From Fundicoccus ignavus (lineage in GTDB: Bacteria > Bacillota > Bacilli > Lactobacillales > Aerococcaceae), in the NCBI RefSeq assembly GCF_009659375.1, contig NZ_WJQT01000017.1:1-55303 (forward strand): 55,303 bases of DNA, written 5' to 3'. Position 1 is the first letter of the stretch; each line of letters starts with the position of its first letter. A model generated the notes under the pieces. That model had not been told where the DNA came from. It did not search any database and was given only the letters and a program-made list of their open reading frames with translations. The position numbers were made by a program, and so were the translations under genes. Positions 1 to 9,151 of the stretch are shown here, one piece after another.

Positions 1-241
1 CTTGAAAGTAACCGCCGAAGTACTGGAAAAGTGCGCTTTCAAATAGGCTCTCATTGGAATGGTACGCATTCGAGCGCTTCTGAGTAAACGGAATAAAATG
101 TTTGACCCGATCCGTTAATCGAATGTTATGAAAGAATTCTTTGATTAAGAGGAGACCGCCATCAACACTAATGTCGCCTCCTTGATTGGTGACGATAACT
201 TGAGGATTGAATTGTGCTTTAATTTTCTGTATAGTAGACAT
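1..241 (-). mobile_element. IS1380-like transposase, N-terminal part (cut by window edge)
   Basis: An open frame of 80 codons runs off the left edge of the window. It starts at an ATG (complement of 239-241), with AAAGGGAG seven bases upstream as ribosome site. The visible protein begins MSTIQKIKAQFNPQVIVTNQ and continues with a GGLLLIKEF motif and an Asn/Glu-rich segment ending in FQYFGGYFQ. This order (short basic N-terminus, VTNQGG, D/S-GGLLL, then a 'SNESLFESALFQ' helix) resembles the N-terminus of IS1380-family DDE transposases. The catalytic residues lie outside the window, so neither family nor integrity can be proved. A cluster-17-type hydrolase is excluded; an unrelated phage protein is the main alternative. 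Confidence 0.6.
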
Positions 242-400
242 ATGAGAACTCCCTTTCTAGTATGTTGTGGTTAACATTAGTATACAGGGGGTCTCTTTTT
301 TTTGCACCTATTTGGTGCAAAACTAATTAAATTGAACTGTTTATTTAATAAGCTTTATGACAGTTAGTGTTGGTTAAGTGAATAATCCAGGTTATACTAT
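242..400. other. Upstream flank of the IS1380-like gene, possible IS end
   Basis: There is no gene here. Near 305-320 a small palindrome reads TTGCACC-TATTT-GGTGCAA, next to a run of T. It could be part of the terminal inverted repeat of the insertion sequence or an IS-associated hairpin, but the other IS end is outside the window and no target duplication can be matched. Confidence 0.3.
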
Positions 401-402
401 TA

Positions 403-434
403 AAATAGAGCATTCCACATGGAATGCTCTATTT
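403..434. terminator. Bidirectional terminator downstream of the 2-hydroxyacid dehydrogenase
   Basis: A perfect 14-bp stem (AAATAGAGCATTCC / GGAATGCTCTATTT) closes a 4-base ACAT loop and lies directly after the stop codon of the leftward gene at 439. A- and T-rich arms on both sides let it work in either direction. It ends the rsgA-rpe-thiN-dehydrogenase unit. Confidence 0.85.
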
Positions 435-438
435 ATCT

Positions 439-1398
439 TTAATAGCCTTTATCTTTTGCAACTATATTACGTGCTAGTTTTCCTTCATTAAGGTAGCTAA
501 CCAAGTTTTCTTTAAATATCGGGAATGTTTCTTCTTGGAAATGCTCGATTTGCCCACTAATATGCGGACTAATTAAGAGATTCTCCAGTTCCCACAAAGT
601 GGATGATTCAGATAATGGCTCTTCATGGAAAACATCTAAATAAGCTCCCCCTATTTGTTTAGCTTTTAGGGCTTCATATAAAGCAGTTTCATCAACAGTC
701 TGTCCTCGCCCCACATTAATAAATAAAGCGGTTGCTTTAAGCGTTTTGAACCAATTTTCAGCAAAGTAATGACGAGTATTAGCAGTAGCAGGTAATGTGC
801 TCACAATAAAGTCGGCTTTTCCCACAATCGAATCAGCCTCAGCAGTTGCATAACAAGCATCAAAACCTTCAATCGCACGACCATTTGTATTAATACCGAT
901 GACTTCCATCGAAAAGTTGTGACCAATCCTTGCGATTTCTTGCCCTATATTACCAGTACCATAAACTAATAATACTTTATCTTTCAGAGAGAAATAGCCA
1001 CCATGTTCTGGTCGATTCCAGTTACTTTCACGCTGTTGCAGTTGACTCGTAAACAATTGACGCCCCGTCGCTAGCAAATAGCCAAATACCGATTCAGCAA
1101 TAGGCGTCGCATGGATACCGCTCATATTACTAATCATGATTTGAGGATTTTGAATGATATCCATTGGTAAATAATCGACACCAGCCGAAGTTGCTTGAAT
1201 CCATTTCAAGCGTTTAAATGATTGCCGCTGAGCTTCTGTATAACTTTTATCCCATCCGTACATAATTTCGACATATTCAAAATCGCCCTCTGCTAAGTCA
1301 GCTTTTGTCACGAATCGATAGCCTTCTGCTAATTGTGTCAGCATTTCAACTTGCTGCGGTTTAAGCTGATTGTTCATAAGAATAATTGCATTTGACAT
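439..1398 (-). CDS. D-isomer-specific 2-hydroxyacid dehydrogenase family protein
   Basis: A 319-residue NAD(P)-dependent oxidoreductase of the D-2-hydroxyacid dehydrogenase fold. The dinucleotide site GTGNIG lies at about residues 147-152. The catalytic triad is visible as Arg231 (NVGRGQ), Glu260 (DVFHEEPL) and His279 (SPHISG). It lacks the ACT domain of biosynthetic 3-phosphoglycerate dehydrogenase, so it is more likely a 2-keto acid/2-hydroxy acid reductase; the substrate cannot be read from sequence. Start ATG at 1398 is preceded by AAAGGGGA. It follows thiN by 18 bases and probably shares its transcript, ending at the strong hairpin at 403-434. A second member of the family is at 45759. 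Confidence 0.85.
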   Translation of the reverse strand: MSNAIILMNNQLKPQQVEMLTQLAEGYRFVTKADLAEGDFEYVEIMYGWDKSYTEAQRQSFKRLKWIQATSAGVDYLPMDIIQNPQIMISNMSGIHATPIAESVFGYLLATGRQLFTSQLQQRESNWNRPEHGGYFSLKDKVLLVYGTGNIGQEIARIGHNFSMEVIGINTNGRAIEGFDACYATAEADSIVGKADFIVSTLPATANTRHYFAENWFKTLKATALFINVGRGQTVDETALYEALKAKQIGGAYLDVFHEEPLSESSTLWELENLLISPHISGQIEHFQEETFPIFKENLVSYLNEGKLARNIVAKDKGY

Positions 1399-1416
1399 AA
1401 AAAATCCCCTTTCAAC

Positions 1417-2127
1417 CTAAATCTGCTGATGTTCCTTAACCCATAGGACCATTAAAAGTCCTTCTTCAAAACTAATTTCAGCAGACTTTTTACCAATAAA
1501 TTCATTACTTATTAAAGCTCTTGGATAAGCAAAATCTGTAGCTTGAAGCTCATACTTGGCTCCTTTGATGACTAATTGCTTAATTGCCGTTAAAGAAACA
1601 ATAGACAGATACTCTTTATCAGGCAAAGCAAAGAGTTCATGCGTACCCGGTAAGTAAAAACAAAGTCTGTGATGACTCTCGACAAAATATAACCGATCAA
1701 CGACTGCTTGGTAACGTGGCTGAAATACCAACCAAATATTGGCTAATAAATGATCTAATCTTCCAAACCCTTCGCCGATTGCACCAAACAAGTAATAATC
1801 TGCTTTCGGGTACTTTTTAACAGCCAGTTCAAGTGCCAATTCCAAATCTGTATCATCTTTTTCAGAACTAAACTGTTGGGTAGAATTGCTGTGTGCTTCA
1901 ATTTGATCAAATTCATCTTGTGTAACGGAATCAAAATCACCCACAGAAAAATCTAAGTCATAACCTGCTTGAATCAATTTCAAAGCTCCTCGGTCTACTC
2001 CAACAAAGAATACCCGTTCGTAATCTGCTACTAACTGATTGACAGCTTCCAGATAAGGTTGATTAGCGCCGGCACACAATATGACACACTCTTTTAGTTT
2101 ACTTAAATTCGTTGACATGCCGCTCAC
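1417..2127 (-). CDS. thiN: Thiamine pyrophosphokinase
   Basis: Transfers pyrophosphate from ATP to thiamine to make thiamine diphosphate in the cytosol. The 236-residue protein shows the family motifs in order: VDRGA (about 44-48), GDFDS (63-67), EKDDTD (89-94) and the G-x-x-G-R-x-DH-x-LAN motif (about 119-130) that forms the active site between two chains. The frame opens at GTG (2127) with GGAG five bases upstream; an ATG three codons in (2118) also has AAGG about ten bases upstream, so the start is ambiguous by three residues. Gene order rsgA-rpe-thiN is a widespread Firmicutes arrangement. A ThiT-like thiamine uptake component is encoded elsewhere in the window (23901). Confidence 0.93.
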   Translation of the reverse strand: MSGMSTNLSKLKECVILCAGANQPYLEAVNQLVADYERVFFVGVDRGALKLIQAGYDLDFSVGDFDSVTQDEFDQIEAHSNSTQQFSSEKDDTDLELALELAVKKYPKADYYLFGAIGEGFGRLDHLLANIWLVFQPRYQAVVDRLYFVESHHRLCFYLPGTHELFALPDKEYLSIVSLTAIKQLVIKGAKYELQATDFAYPRALISNEFIGKKSAEISFEEGLLMVLWVKEHQQI

Positions 2128-2142
2128 ACCTTCTCCAGAATA

Positions 2143-2784
2143 TTAAGGTCGTAAAGAATCAATTGCTGCTTTACGGTCTGTTTGATTAAAAATATACGAA
2201 CCCGCTACTAAAACATCGGCTCCAGCATCCAGACATTTACGACCTGTCTCAGCATTTACTCCGCCATCTACTTCAATTTCATAATGATATTGATGTTCTT
2301 CTCTCAATGCTTTTAATTTAGCGATTTTGGTTAAGGTGCTTTCAATAAATGATTGACCACCAAAACCTGGATTAACTGTCATAATTAAAACCAAATCTAC
2401 TTCAGGTAACACAGAGTCTAATGCGGCAACCGGAGTTCCAGGATTAATGACCACGCCTGCTTTTTTACCTAAAGATTTAATTTGTTGAATCACTCGATGA
2501 ATATGCTTCGTCGCTTCGTAGTGAACGGTAATAATATCCGCTCCAGCTTGTGCAGTCGCTTCTACATATCTTTCTGGATCTTGAACCATTAAGTGGCAAT
2601 CAAAGACTAGATTAGTCATCGGTCTTAAGGCCCCAAAAACCATAGGTCCAAATGAAATGTTTGGAACAAATGTCCCATCCATCACATCAATATGTAAATA
2701 ATCCGCTCCAGCTGCTTCAATTTCCTTAATTTCATCCGCCAACGTCGCAAAGTTAGCACTTAACATAGATGGTGCAATTTTCAT
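2143..2784 (-). CDS. rpe: Ribulose-phosphate 3-epimerase
   Basis: Interconverts D-ribulose 5-phosphate and D-xylulose 5-phosphate in the pentose phosphate pathway; (beta/alpha)8 barrel. Visible motifs include IAPSMLSANF at the N-terminus, the metal-binding HIDVMDG, FDCHLMV, VNPGFGGQ and EVDGGVN. The frame is open six codons further up to a TTG at 2802, but GGAGG lies eight bases before the ATG at 2784, so translation should start there, giving 213 residues, normal for the family. The stop of rsgA lies just upstream at 2803, so the two genes are tightly coupled and the rpe ribosome site sits immediately after that stop. Confidence 0.95.
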   Translation of the reverse strand: MKIAPSMLSANFATLADEIKEIEAAGADYLHIDVMDGTFVPNISFGPMVFGALRPMTNLVFDCHLMVQDPERYVEATAQAGADIITVHYEATKHIHRVIQQIKSLGKKAGVVINPGTPVAALDSVLPEVDLVLIMTVNPGFGGQSFIESTLTKIAKLKALREEHQYHYEIEVDGGVNAETGRKCLDAGADVLVAGSYIFNQTDRKAAIDSLRP

Positions 2785-2802
2785 AAGTAAATCCTCCAAC
2801 AA

Positions 2803-3750
2803 TTAATTTTTTTTACGATAAACAGGTTTTCTTTGTTCTATTCTTTCAAAAATTTGTAAATAATTTTGATACCTTGATTCAGCAATTTCGCCAGCTTCCC
2901 ATTGAGCTTTTACCGCACATCCCGGTTCATTAATATGCAAACATGAACGGAATTTACAGTCGTTACTCGCTTCTAATATTTCCGGGAAGCATGTTTGTAA
3001 TTCTTCTTTTTCAAGCGTTGTAAATTCTATCGCACTAAAGCCAGGTGTATCAGCTAATAATCCCTCATTGTAACGATAAAGTGTCACTTCACGCGTCGTA
3101 TGACGACCTCGGTTTAAGGCATCACTAATTGCTGATGTTTCTATTTGAGCATCCGGTAACATATGATTTAATAAAGTTGATTTTCCAACACCAGATTGAC
3201 CCATAATTACATAGAGCGCATCTTCAATATGGGTTCCTAAACGGTCATAACTCGCTTTTGTCCCATCTAATACAACCACTTTATAACCTACTTTTGCATA
3301 AAGCTCTGTTATTTCACCAACCAGTGCTTCAGCTTCAACTTGCCCTTTTTGTTCTAGCAATAGGTCATATTTAGTCAATAGGATTAACGGTTGAATATCA
3401 TGAGCCTCAACTGACACCAAGAAATAATCTAATAAATTATATGAAAAATTCGGTTCAATTAGTGAAGTCACAACCAGCGCATAATCAACATTCGATACAG
3501 TAGGTCTTACTAATTGATTTCTTCGCGGTGCTATTTCAATTAAGCGACTATTCGACTGCGAATCCGACTCATCATATTCAAATTTTACTCGATCACCTAC
3601 TAAAGGTTTCATTTGTTGATGTCTGAAGTTTCCTCGAGGTTTAGTCGCATAAGATTCCCCATCGCTCCACACATAATAAAAACCACTAATGGCTTGGTAA
3701 ATAATTCCTGATTTAACTACTACACTTGAGTTTTCTGCTTTATTCGGCAT
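2803..3750 (-). CDS. rsgA: Ribosome small-subunit-dependent GTPase A
   Basis: Circularly permuted GTPase that checks late 30S assembly. The order of motifs is diagnostic: N-terminal OB fold (about residues 10-75), then G4 TKYD (126-129), G1 GQSGVGKST (184-192), the switch TTRE (218-221), G3 DTPG (234-237), and a C-terminal zinc site formed by Cys265, Cys270, His272 and Cys278. Length 315 residues is slightly above the usual 290-300. ATG at 3750 is preceded by AAGGAGGAG. It is first in the rsgA-rpe-thiN run and has its own likely promoter at 3797-3825, separated from prkC by a terminator. Confidence 0.95.
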   Translation of the reverse strand: MPNKAENSSVVVKSGIIYQAISGFYYVWSDGESYATKPRGNFRHQQMKPLVGDRVKFEYDESDSQSNSRLIEIAPRRNQLVRPTVSNVDYALVVTSLIEPNFSYNLLDYFLVSVEAHDIQPLILLTKYDLLLEQKGQVEAEALVGEITELYAKVGYKVVVLDGTKASYDRLGTHIEDALYVIMGQSGVGKSTLLNHMLPDAQIETSAISDALNRGRHTTREVTLYRYNEGLLADTPGFSAIEFTTLEKEELQTCFPEILEASNDCKFRSCLHINEPGCAVKAQWEAGEIAESRYQNYLQIFERIEQRKPVYRKKN

Positions 3751-3796
3751 GAACTCCTCCTTTAATTTTTATTCCATTGAATACTTAACTAATAAT

Positions 3797-3825
3797 ACAA
3801 TAGCTTTTTTGTAGGTATTTTACAA
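3797..3825 (-). promoter_or_regulatory. Probable sigma-A promoter of rsgA-rpe-thiN
   Basis: On the minus strand TTGTAA (-35, complement of 3820-3825) and TATTGT (-10, complement of 3797-3802) are 17 bases apart, about 50 bases before the rsgA start. Upstream is a CAAGTTA direct repeat around 3823-3866, possibly regulatory. Confidence 0.5.
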
Positions 3826-3985
3826 GTTAATCTAACCGTTTAACGGATGTTGACAAGTTAGATTCAGAAGATTTTATTTTTGACTGATAACTTTGCAGTC
3901 GTCTTACAATGGTTAATCGTATAACAATCTATTTTTCAATAAATACCAGATACCATCAATTTTGATTCTATAAATCTCTTAGCTT

Positions 3986-4020
3986 AACAAAAAAACTAGT
4001 CACAAAATTGTGGCTAGTTT
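3986..4020 (-). terminator. Terminator of the priA-fmt-rsmB-stp-prkC unit
   Basis: Just after the prkC stop the minus strand forms AAACTAG...CTAGTTT, with inner CAC/GTG pairs and a short loop, followed by a run of seven T. It separates the prkC unit from rsgA. Confidence 0.8.
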
Positions 4021-4027
4021 CTTTTGA

Positions 4028-6010
4028 TTAGTCTGGATAAACTGAGAAGTTCTCAGCGTATACTTCTCCGTTTCGCAAAACGCGATATTGCCCTGTGCCA
4101 TTAACCGGTACGTACATTAATATTTTGATAGTTTTTGTTTCTTCAATCGTTAATTCTGTATGAACATTATTAATGTTGTTTTCAGAATCACCGATAAAAA
4201 TTTCTATCGTATTAGGCAGTGGTTCAGTTTGTTCAGTATCATCTTCGGCGTATATAGGTGTGTATTCAATTGTGATGTTTTCTGAAGCAGTTACAATTTC
4301 TTCTTCCTCAGGACCTGCCGATACAACCACTGATATAATGTCACCTGGAACTAAAGGTGTACCATTACTTGGTGATTGACTGATAACTTGTCCTTCTGGA
4401 ATATAGTCATTGTATTCATACTCAGTTTCTACTGTAACGCCATAAGCAGCGGCAAAATTTTCTACCATATCATAAGATAAGTTATAAAAATCTTGCATCG
4501 TGAATGACTCAGAGTAACTTCCTACAATTAACGTAATCGTTGTATTTTCTGGAATTACTTTAGATCCTGGTTCAATCGTCTGGCCTAAAATCTTGCCTTC
4601 ATCTTCAGGCCCAGATGCTAGGTCACGTCTTTCAACTATGAAGTTAGCAGCTCTTAATTGACTACGAATTGGTTCATACATCTCGCCAACGTAATTACCA
4701 ATTTCAACCTGTTCTTTTCCATTACTCATCACTAATTCGACTTGACTATTTCGTTCTACACGTTCGTTACTACCCGGATTTGATGAGATAACTTTGCCTG
4801 CTTCTACTGTATTATGCCAAGCTTGAGTGACAGTACTAACTGTCAAGTCAAACTCAGACAGTAATTCAACAGCCTCAGCTTGTGTCATATCAGCTACATC
4901 CGGAACAGTCACATAGCGCATCATTTGCGAATAAACATAGTAGCCGCCACTCGCTAGTAACATCATAATAATTAAGGCAAAAATAACACCTAAAAATCCT
5001 TTTTTACGTTTAGGGACTGAAATTGGTGCAACTTCATCAAAACTCTGAAAAACTGTCTCATCAAGTGGTTCAGGCGCTGAAACTTGTTCTGATAAAACTT
5101 TACTAGCACTCGAAATCGGCTTAATCGGTTTTACAATCATTGTTTCGTCTAAATTATCTGAAGGTTGGAACATCACTTCATTCATGCGATTAGCACTTAA
5201 GCTAGTACTTAAGTCTTGTAACATTTCTTGAACTGAGTTATAACGATCCTTCGGTTCTTTAGCCGTTGCTTTTAAGACTACATTCTCCAAACTTTGAGGA
5301 ATATAATTTAATTCTTCACGTATTCTTGGGAAAGGTTCTTGGAAGTGTTTCAGTGCTACTGATACAGCAGATTCACCATCAAATGGTACTGATCCCGTAA
5401 TTAATTCATATAACACAACACCCAATGCATAAATATCAGATTTAGTCGTTGCATTACTACCACGCGCTTGTTCAGGTGATAAATAATGTACTGATCCTAA
5501 TAAAGTATTAGTTTGTGTAATAGATGTATCAGAAAGTGCAATTGCAATACCAAAATCGGTAATTTTTACTTCATTTTGTCCTGTTATCAGAATATTCTGT
5601 GGTTTGATATCACGATGAATAATTCGATGTTTATGGGCCACATCGATCCCTGATAGAATTTGGCTCATAATCGACACCACTAATTCTAATGAAATTGGTG
5701 CATTTTGTAGGATATATGTTTTTAAATCGGTACCTTTTACAAACTCCATCACAATGTATTGTTGCTTATCTTCTTCATCTACATCGTAAACCTCAACAAT
5801 ATTATGGTGTAGTAATTGACTTGCCGACATTGCTTCTCGTTGAAAACGACGAATGGCATCTTTGTTGTCTTGGAAGTCATAACGAAGTACTTTGACGGCG
5901 ACATCGCGATCGAGTATTAAGTCATGCGCTAAGAATACATTAGCCATACCACCTTGACCGATGGTATTAGTGAGTAAATAACGTCCTGATAATTTATCTC
6001 CTATTTCCAT
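4028..6010 (-). CDS. prkC: Membrane Ser/Thr protein kinase with PASTA repeats
   Basis: A 660-residue bitopic kinase (PrkC/StkP/IreK type) that senses cell-wall muropeptides or lipid II and phosphorylates cytosolic targets. The kinase domain covers about residues 10-270: glycine loop GQGGMANVF (19-27), Lys40, HRDIKPQN with catalytic Asp134, DFG 152-154 and a Thr-rich activation loop (TSITQTNT). A juxtamembrane linker leads to one membrane segment (about 338-360) and three extracellular PASTA repeats (about 366-433, 434-502, 503-572). The last ~85 residues form an extra acidic, beta-rich tail not belonging to a PASTA repeat. The start overlaps the stop of the phosphatase gene by one base (TAATG), so kinase and phosphatase are translationally coupled. 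Confidence 0.95.
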   Translation of the reverse strand: MEIGDKLSGRYLLTNTIGQGGMANVFLAHDLILDRDVAVKVLRYDFQDNKDAIRRFQREAMSASQLLHHNIVEVYDVDEEDKQQYIVMEFVKGTDLKTYILQNAPISLELVVSIMSQILSGIDVAHKHRIIHRDIKPQNILITGQNEVKITDFGIAIALSDTSITQTNTLLGSVHYLSPEQARGSNATTKSDIYALGVVLYELITGSVPFDGESAVSVALKHFQEPFPRIREELNYIPQSLENVVLKATAKEPKDRYNSVQEMLQDLSTSLSANRMNEVMFQPSDNLDETMIVKPIKPISSASKVLSEQVSAPEPLDETVFQSFDEVAPISVPKRKKGFLGVIFALIIMMLLASGGYYVYSQMMRYVTVPDVADMTQAEAVELLSEFDLTVSTVTQAWHNTVEAGKVISSNPGSNERVERNSQVELVMSNGKEQVEIGNYVGEMYEPIRSQLRAANFIVERRDLASGPEDEGKILGQTIEPGSKVIPENTTITLIVGSYSESFTMQDFYNLSYDMVENFAAAYGVTVETEYEYNDYIPEGQVISQSPSNGTPLVPGDIISVVVSAGPEEEEIVTASENITIEYTPIYAEDDTEQTEPLPNTIEIFIGDSENNINNVHTELTIEETKTIKILMYVPVNGTGQYRVLRNGEVYAENFSVYPD

Positions 6011-6768
6011 TAATTATCGCCTCCGTCCATCGACGCAGCAACTTTTGAAACTAAGATAATTGTAATATTATCCATACCACCCGCATCATTTGCGGCTTCA
6101 ACTAAAATTTCCGCAAAATCATCCTGCTCACGATACTGATTAAATAATCCAAGCATTTCATCTTGATTTACCATGTTAGATAGGCCATCTGAACATAGTA
6201 ACAACATTTCCATTTGTGACGCTTCAACTATATTTAATTCTGCTGAAACTGATTCAGTTCCACCAATGGATTGTGTGACAACATTTCTTCTAGGATGATG
6301 ATTTCCTTCCTCTTCAGTAATCTCACCTGAACGGATTAATTCATTTACTAAAGAGTGATCTTCAGTAATTTGCGTTAATTTCTCTTGATAGTATGTATAA
6401 GCACGACTATCTCCAACGTGAGCAATTACACACTGGTCTTCTGTAAAAGCTGCCATGACTAAGGTTGTTCCCATTCCAACTAATTCAGAATGTTCAACCG
6501 ATTCACGGTAAATATAACTATTCACTGCTTGAATAGCTTCTAACATCCAATTTTGCATACTTTCTAAGGAAAGTACTTCCTCAATCTCTTGAAATTTTTC
6601 TCCTAGAAATTTGGTTGTCAATTGACTGGCTACATCTCCTGCTTGGTGACCCCCTACTCCGTCGCAAAGTACGAAGAGTGTTTGTTGTGCTTGAGATGTA
6701 TAATAATCAGCATAATCTTGATTTGATGTACGTCGCTTCCCAATATTGGAATGGACTGAAATTTTCAT
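6010..6768 (-). CDS. stp: PP2C-type Ser/Thr protein phosphatase
   Basis: Metal-dependent phosphatase that reverses phosphorylation by the adjacent kinase. The 252-residue protein carries the PPM motifs: N-terminal RRTSNQDYAD, FVLCDGVGGHQAGD with metal-binding Asp-Gly, GMGTTLV, IAHVGDSRAY, TEDHSLV, LLLCSDGLSNMV and the C-terminal GGMDNITII. There are no membrane segments, so it is cytosolic. ATG at 6768 follows GAGGTG. It lies 21 bases after rsmB and overlaps prkC by one base; this kinase/phosphatase pair downstream of rsmB is conserved across Firmicutes. Confidence 0.95.
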   Translation of the reverse strand: MKISVHSNIGKRRTSNQDYADYYTSQAQQTLFVLCDGVGGHQAGDVASQLTTKFLGEKFQEIEEVLSLESMQNWMLEAIQAVNSYIYRESVEHSELVGMGTTLVMAAFTEDQCVIAHVGDSRAYTYYQEKLTQITEDHSLVNELIRSGEITEEEGNHHPRRNVVTQSIGGTESVSAELNIVEASQMEMLLLCSDGLSNMVNQDEMLGLFNQYREQDDFAEILVEAANDAGGMDNITIILVSKVAASMDGGDN

Positions 6769-6789
6769 TCTTTCACCTCGTATGTCACA

Positions 6790-8151
6790 TTAGTTATTTT
6801 TCTTCAGACGTGCGATAAAGAATCCATCAGTATGATATTGATTAGGCCATACTCGTACTTGACCCTTTTCATTTATTAAATTAGATGGAATATTATCCAC
6901 TTCTTGAATTGGTTCAATTGAAAATTCAGGATGGATTTCTGTAAATCTTTCTAATACACTTTCATTCTCTTCTTCAGTAATTGTACAAGTACTATAAACT
7001 AGCGTACCGCCATCCTTCAACAATTGTGACATATGCTCTAGTAGTTGCAGTTGAATTTGTGCTAAGCCGATTACATCATCCTGAGTTTTGAGATACTTGA
7101 TTTCTGGTTTTCGTCTCATTAAGCCTAAACCTGAACATGGAGCATCTAGGTATATAATATCATATAATACATCATTTTTAGGATAAAATTTAGTCGCATC
7201 TGAGACAAAAAGTGAAACTTTATCTGCTAAGTCCATTCTCTCCATATGTTCAGCGACTTTTTTAAGTTTACCTTCAGAAATGTCTAAAGCCGTTAAATGT
7301 CCATCCTTTACAAAACTAGCGATGTGTGTTGCTTTTCCACCTGGCGCTGAACAAGCATCAAGTATTTGTTCGTTACCTTGTATACCACCTAGAGGTGCTA
7401 CTAACATTGACGATTCATCTTGAATTGTCAAAATCCCTTTTGAAAAAGCTGTTGAATGAATAAGATTACCTTTCATGCAACGGATTCCGTAAGGTGATAA
7501 AGGACTTGCTTCTACACTAAAGCCTTCAGCAGTCAACTCTTCTAGAATATTATGACGCTCTTCTGTCGGACGATTAATTCTTGCAGATACAAATGGTTCT
7601 TCGATTAGACTCACAAGAATATTTTCTACTTCATCTAAAGTTTTAACTGCTAATAATTTCTCTACTATCCATTCTTCAACACTGTATTGAATCGATAATC
7701 TTTTTACCGGATTTTGAATTTTTTCAAAACTTGGGCGTTCATTTCTTAAGAAATGTCGTAAAACACCATTAACAAAGTTACCTAAACCTTGATGACCATT
7801 TACTTTCGCGATTGATACAGCTTCGTTTACAACAGCGTGAGATGGAATTCTATCCAAATAAACAATCTGATAGACGGATAGTCTTAATAAGCTGCCCACC
7901 CAGTCTTCTACTTTTTTTCCTTTTAGTAACGGAGCTAGATAATAATCTAATGTGTAACGTCTTTGAATCACACCGTAAACTATTTTAACTAATAATCGTT
8001 GGTCTTTATCGGATAAGTCAGTTTCAGTTAAAAAGCGATCTAACACCACGTTAGAATACTGATGTTGATGCTCGATTTGATCAAGTATCTTTAAAGCTTG
8101 CCAACGCAAATTATCCTTAAATTTCTTTTCACTTTTTTGTTTGGTTTTCAT
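6790..8151 (-). CDS. rsmB: 16S rRNA (cytosine-967-C5)-methyltransferase
   Basis: Methylates C967 of 16S rRNA using S-adenosylmethionine. The N-terminal ~140 residues form a NusB-like RNA-binding domain; the catalytic domain has LDACSAPGGK (about 264-273, cofactor loop), DAPCSG with Cys339 and YSTCT with nucleophile Cys389. Length 453 is typical. ATG at 8151 is preceded by AAAGGG. It lies 20 bases after fmt, in the conserved run priA-fmt-rsmB-stp-prkC. Confidence 0.95.
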   Translation of the reverse strand: MKTKQKSEKKFKDNLRWQALKILDQIEHQHQYSNVVLDRFLTETDLSDKDQRLLVKIVYGVIQRRYTLDYYLAPLLKGKKVEDWVGSLLRLSVYQIVYLDRIPSHAVVNEAVSIAKVNGHQGLGNFVNGVLRHFLRNERPSFEKIQNPVKRLSIQYSVEEWIVEKLLAVKTLDEVENILVSLIEEPFVSARINRPTEERHNILEELTAEGFSVEASPLSPYGIRCMKGNLIHSTAFSKGILTIQDESSMLVAPLGGIQGNEQILDACSAPGGKATHIASFVKDGHLTALDISEGKLKKVAEHMERMDLADKVSLFVSDATKFYPKNDVLYDIIYLDAPCSGLGLMRRKPEIKYLKTQDDVIGLAQIQLQLLEHMSQLLKDGGTLVYSTCTITEEENESVLERFTEIHPEFSIEPIQEVDNIPSNLINEKGQVRVWPNQYHTDGFFIARLKKNN

Positions 8152-8171
8152 AATAGTTCAACCCTTTAAAA

Positions 8172-9137
8172 CTAAATTTTGTAGGCAAATTGTTTACCTA
8201 TAATATCATCTTCTGCATTCCCAATCAGGTAAGTTTCGATGGTCATACGTTTTTTGCCGCTTTCTTGCCATTCAGAAATAGCATAGTAAGTTTTTTCACC
8301 GCATGCAACGATTAATTGTTTATCCTGTACAGCCACTACTGTGCCAGGCTCAAATGATTTCTCCGTCGCAAAATCAATATCTTTCCCTTGCCAAATCTTG
8401 ACTCTTTGTTCATCTAGCCAAGTATATGTTGATGGAAATGGACGGAAACCGCGTACGTGTTGATCAATTTCAATCGATGTCTGTTGCCAGTTTAGTTGTT
8501 CTTCTTCTTTCGAAATCGTTGGAGAGAAGGTTACTAGCGATTTTTCTTGTGGAACCGCCACTATTTCCTCTGCAAAAATAGCGGGTAAAGTATCCAATAA
8601 TAGCTCACGCCCTAAAACAGCAAGTTTATCAAACATACTGCCAACGTCATCTGTTTTTTCAATTGGAATGGCTCTTTGTGCGAGAACATCACCCGCATCC
8701 ATTTCTTTTACCATGTACATGATTGAAACACCAGTTTCTTGCTCACCTTTCCAGATTGCATAATGGATTGGTGCACCTCCGCGGTATTTAGGTAATAATG
8801 AAGCATGCACATTGATTGCTCCATATCGCGGCGCATTCAATAAGCGCGTAGGTACAAATTGACCATAAGCAGCTGTGATTAAGATATCCGCCTCCAAACC
8901 TAATAAGGTTGTCATTTCTTCTGAACCACCCAACTTCTCTGGTTGGTATACAGGAATATTATGCGCCTCAGCTAATTGCTTAACTGGTGGTGCTGTTAAT
9001 ACTCGCTTACGTCCAACTGGACGATCTGGCTGAGTGACAGCTGCAATTACTTCTACTTCATTATGATTAATTAATCCTTCTAATACAGAAACCGAAAAAT
9101 CTGGAGTTCCCATAAAAATAGCTTTTTTCTTTTGCAT
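8172..9137 (-). CDS. fmt: Methionyl-tRNA formyltransferase
   Basis: Formylates Met-tRNA(fMet) with 10-formyltetrahydrofolate before translation initiation. The N-terminal domain has FMGTPDFS (about 8-15) and the active-site segment NVHASLLPKYRGGAPI (about 108-123) with the catalytic Asn-His pair, followed by MDAGDVL. The C-terminal OB-like tRNA-binding domain fills the last ~110 residues. Length 321 fits the family. The ribosome site GGAGATG precedes ATG at 9137, 14 bases after priA ends. Confidence 0.96.
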   Translation of the reverse strand: MQKKKAIFMGTPDFSVSVLEGLINHNEVEVIAAVTQPDRPVGRKRVLTAPPVKQLAEAHNIPVYQPEKLGGSEEMTTLLGLEADILITAAYGQFVPTRLLNAPRYGAINVHASLLPKYRGGAPIHYAIWKGEQETGVSIMYMVKEMDAGDVLAQRAIPIEKTDDVGSMFDKLAVLGRELLLDTLPAIFAEEIVAVPQEKSLVTFSPTISKEEEQLNWQQTSIEIDQHVRGFRPFPSTYTWLDEQRVKIWQGKDIDFATEKSFEPGTVVAVQDKQLIVACGEKTYYAISEWQESGKKRMTIETYLIGNAEDDIIGKQFAYKI

Positions 9138-9151
9138 AATTTTTCATCTCC

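Noticed and set aside
4173..4379. Open frame on the + strand inside prkC
   Set aside because: Antisense shadow of a well-supported kinase gene; no ribosome site or recognisable product.
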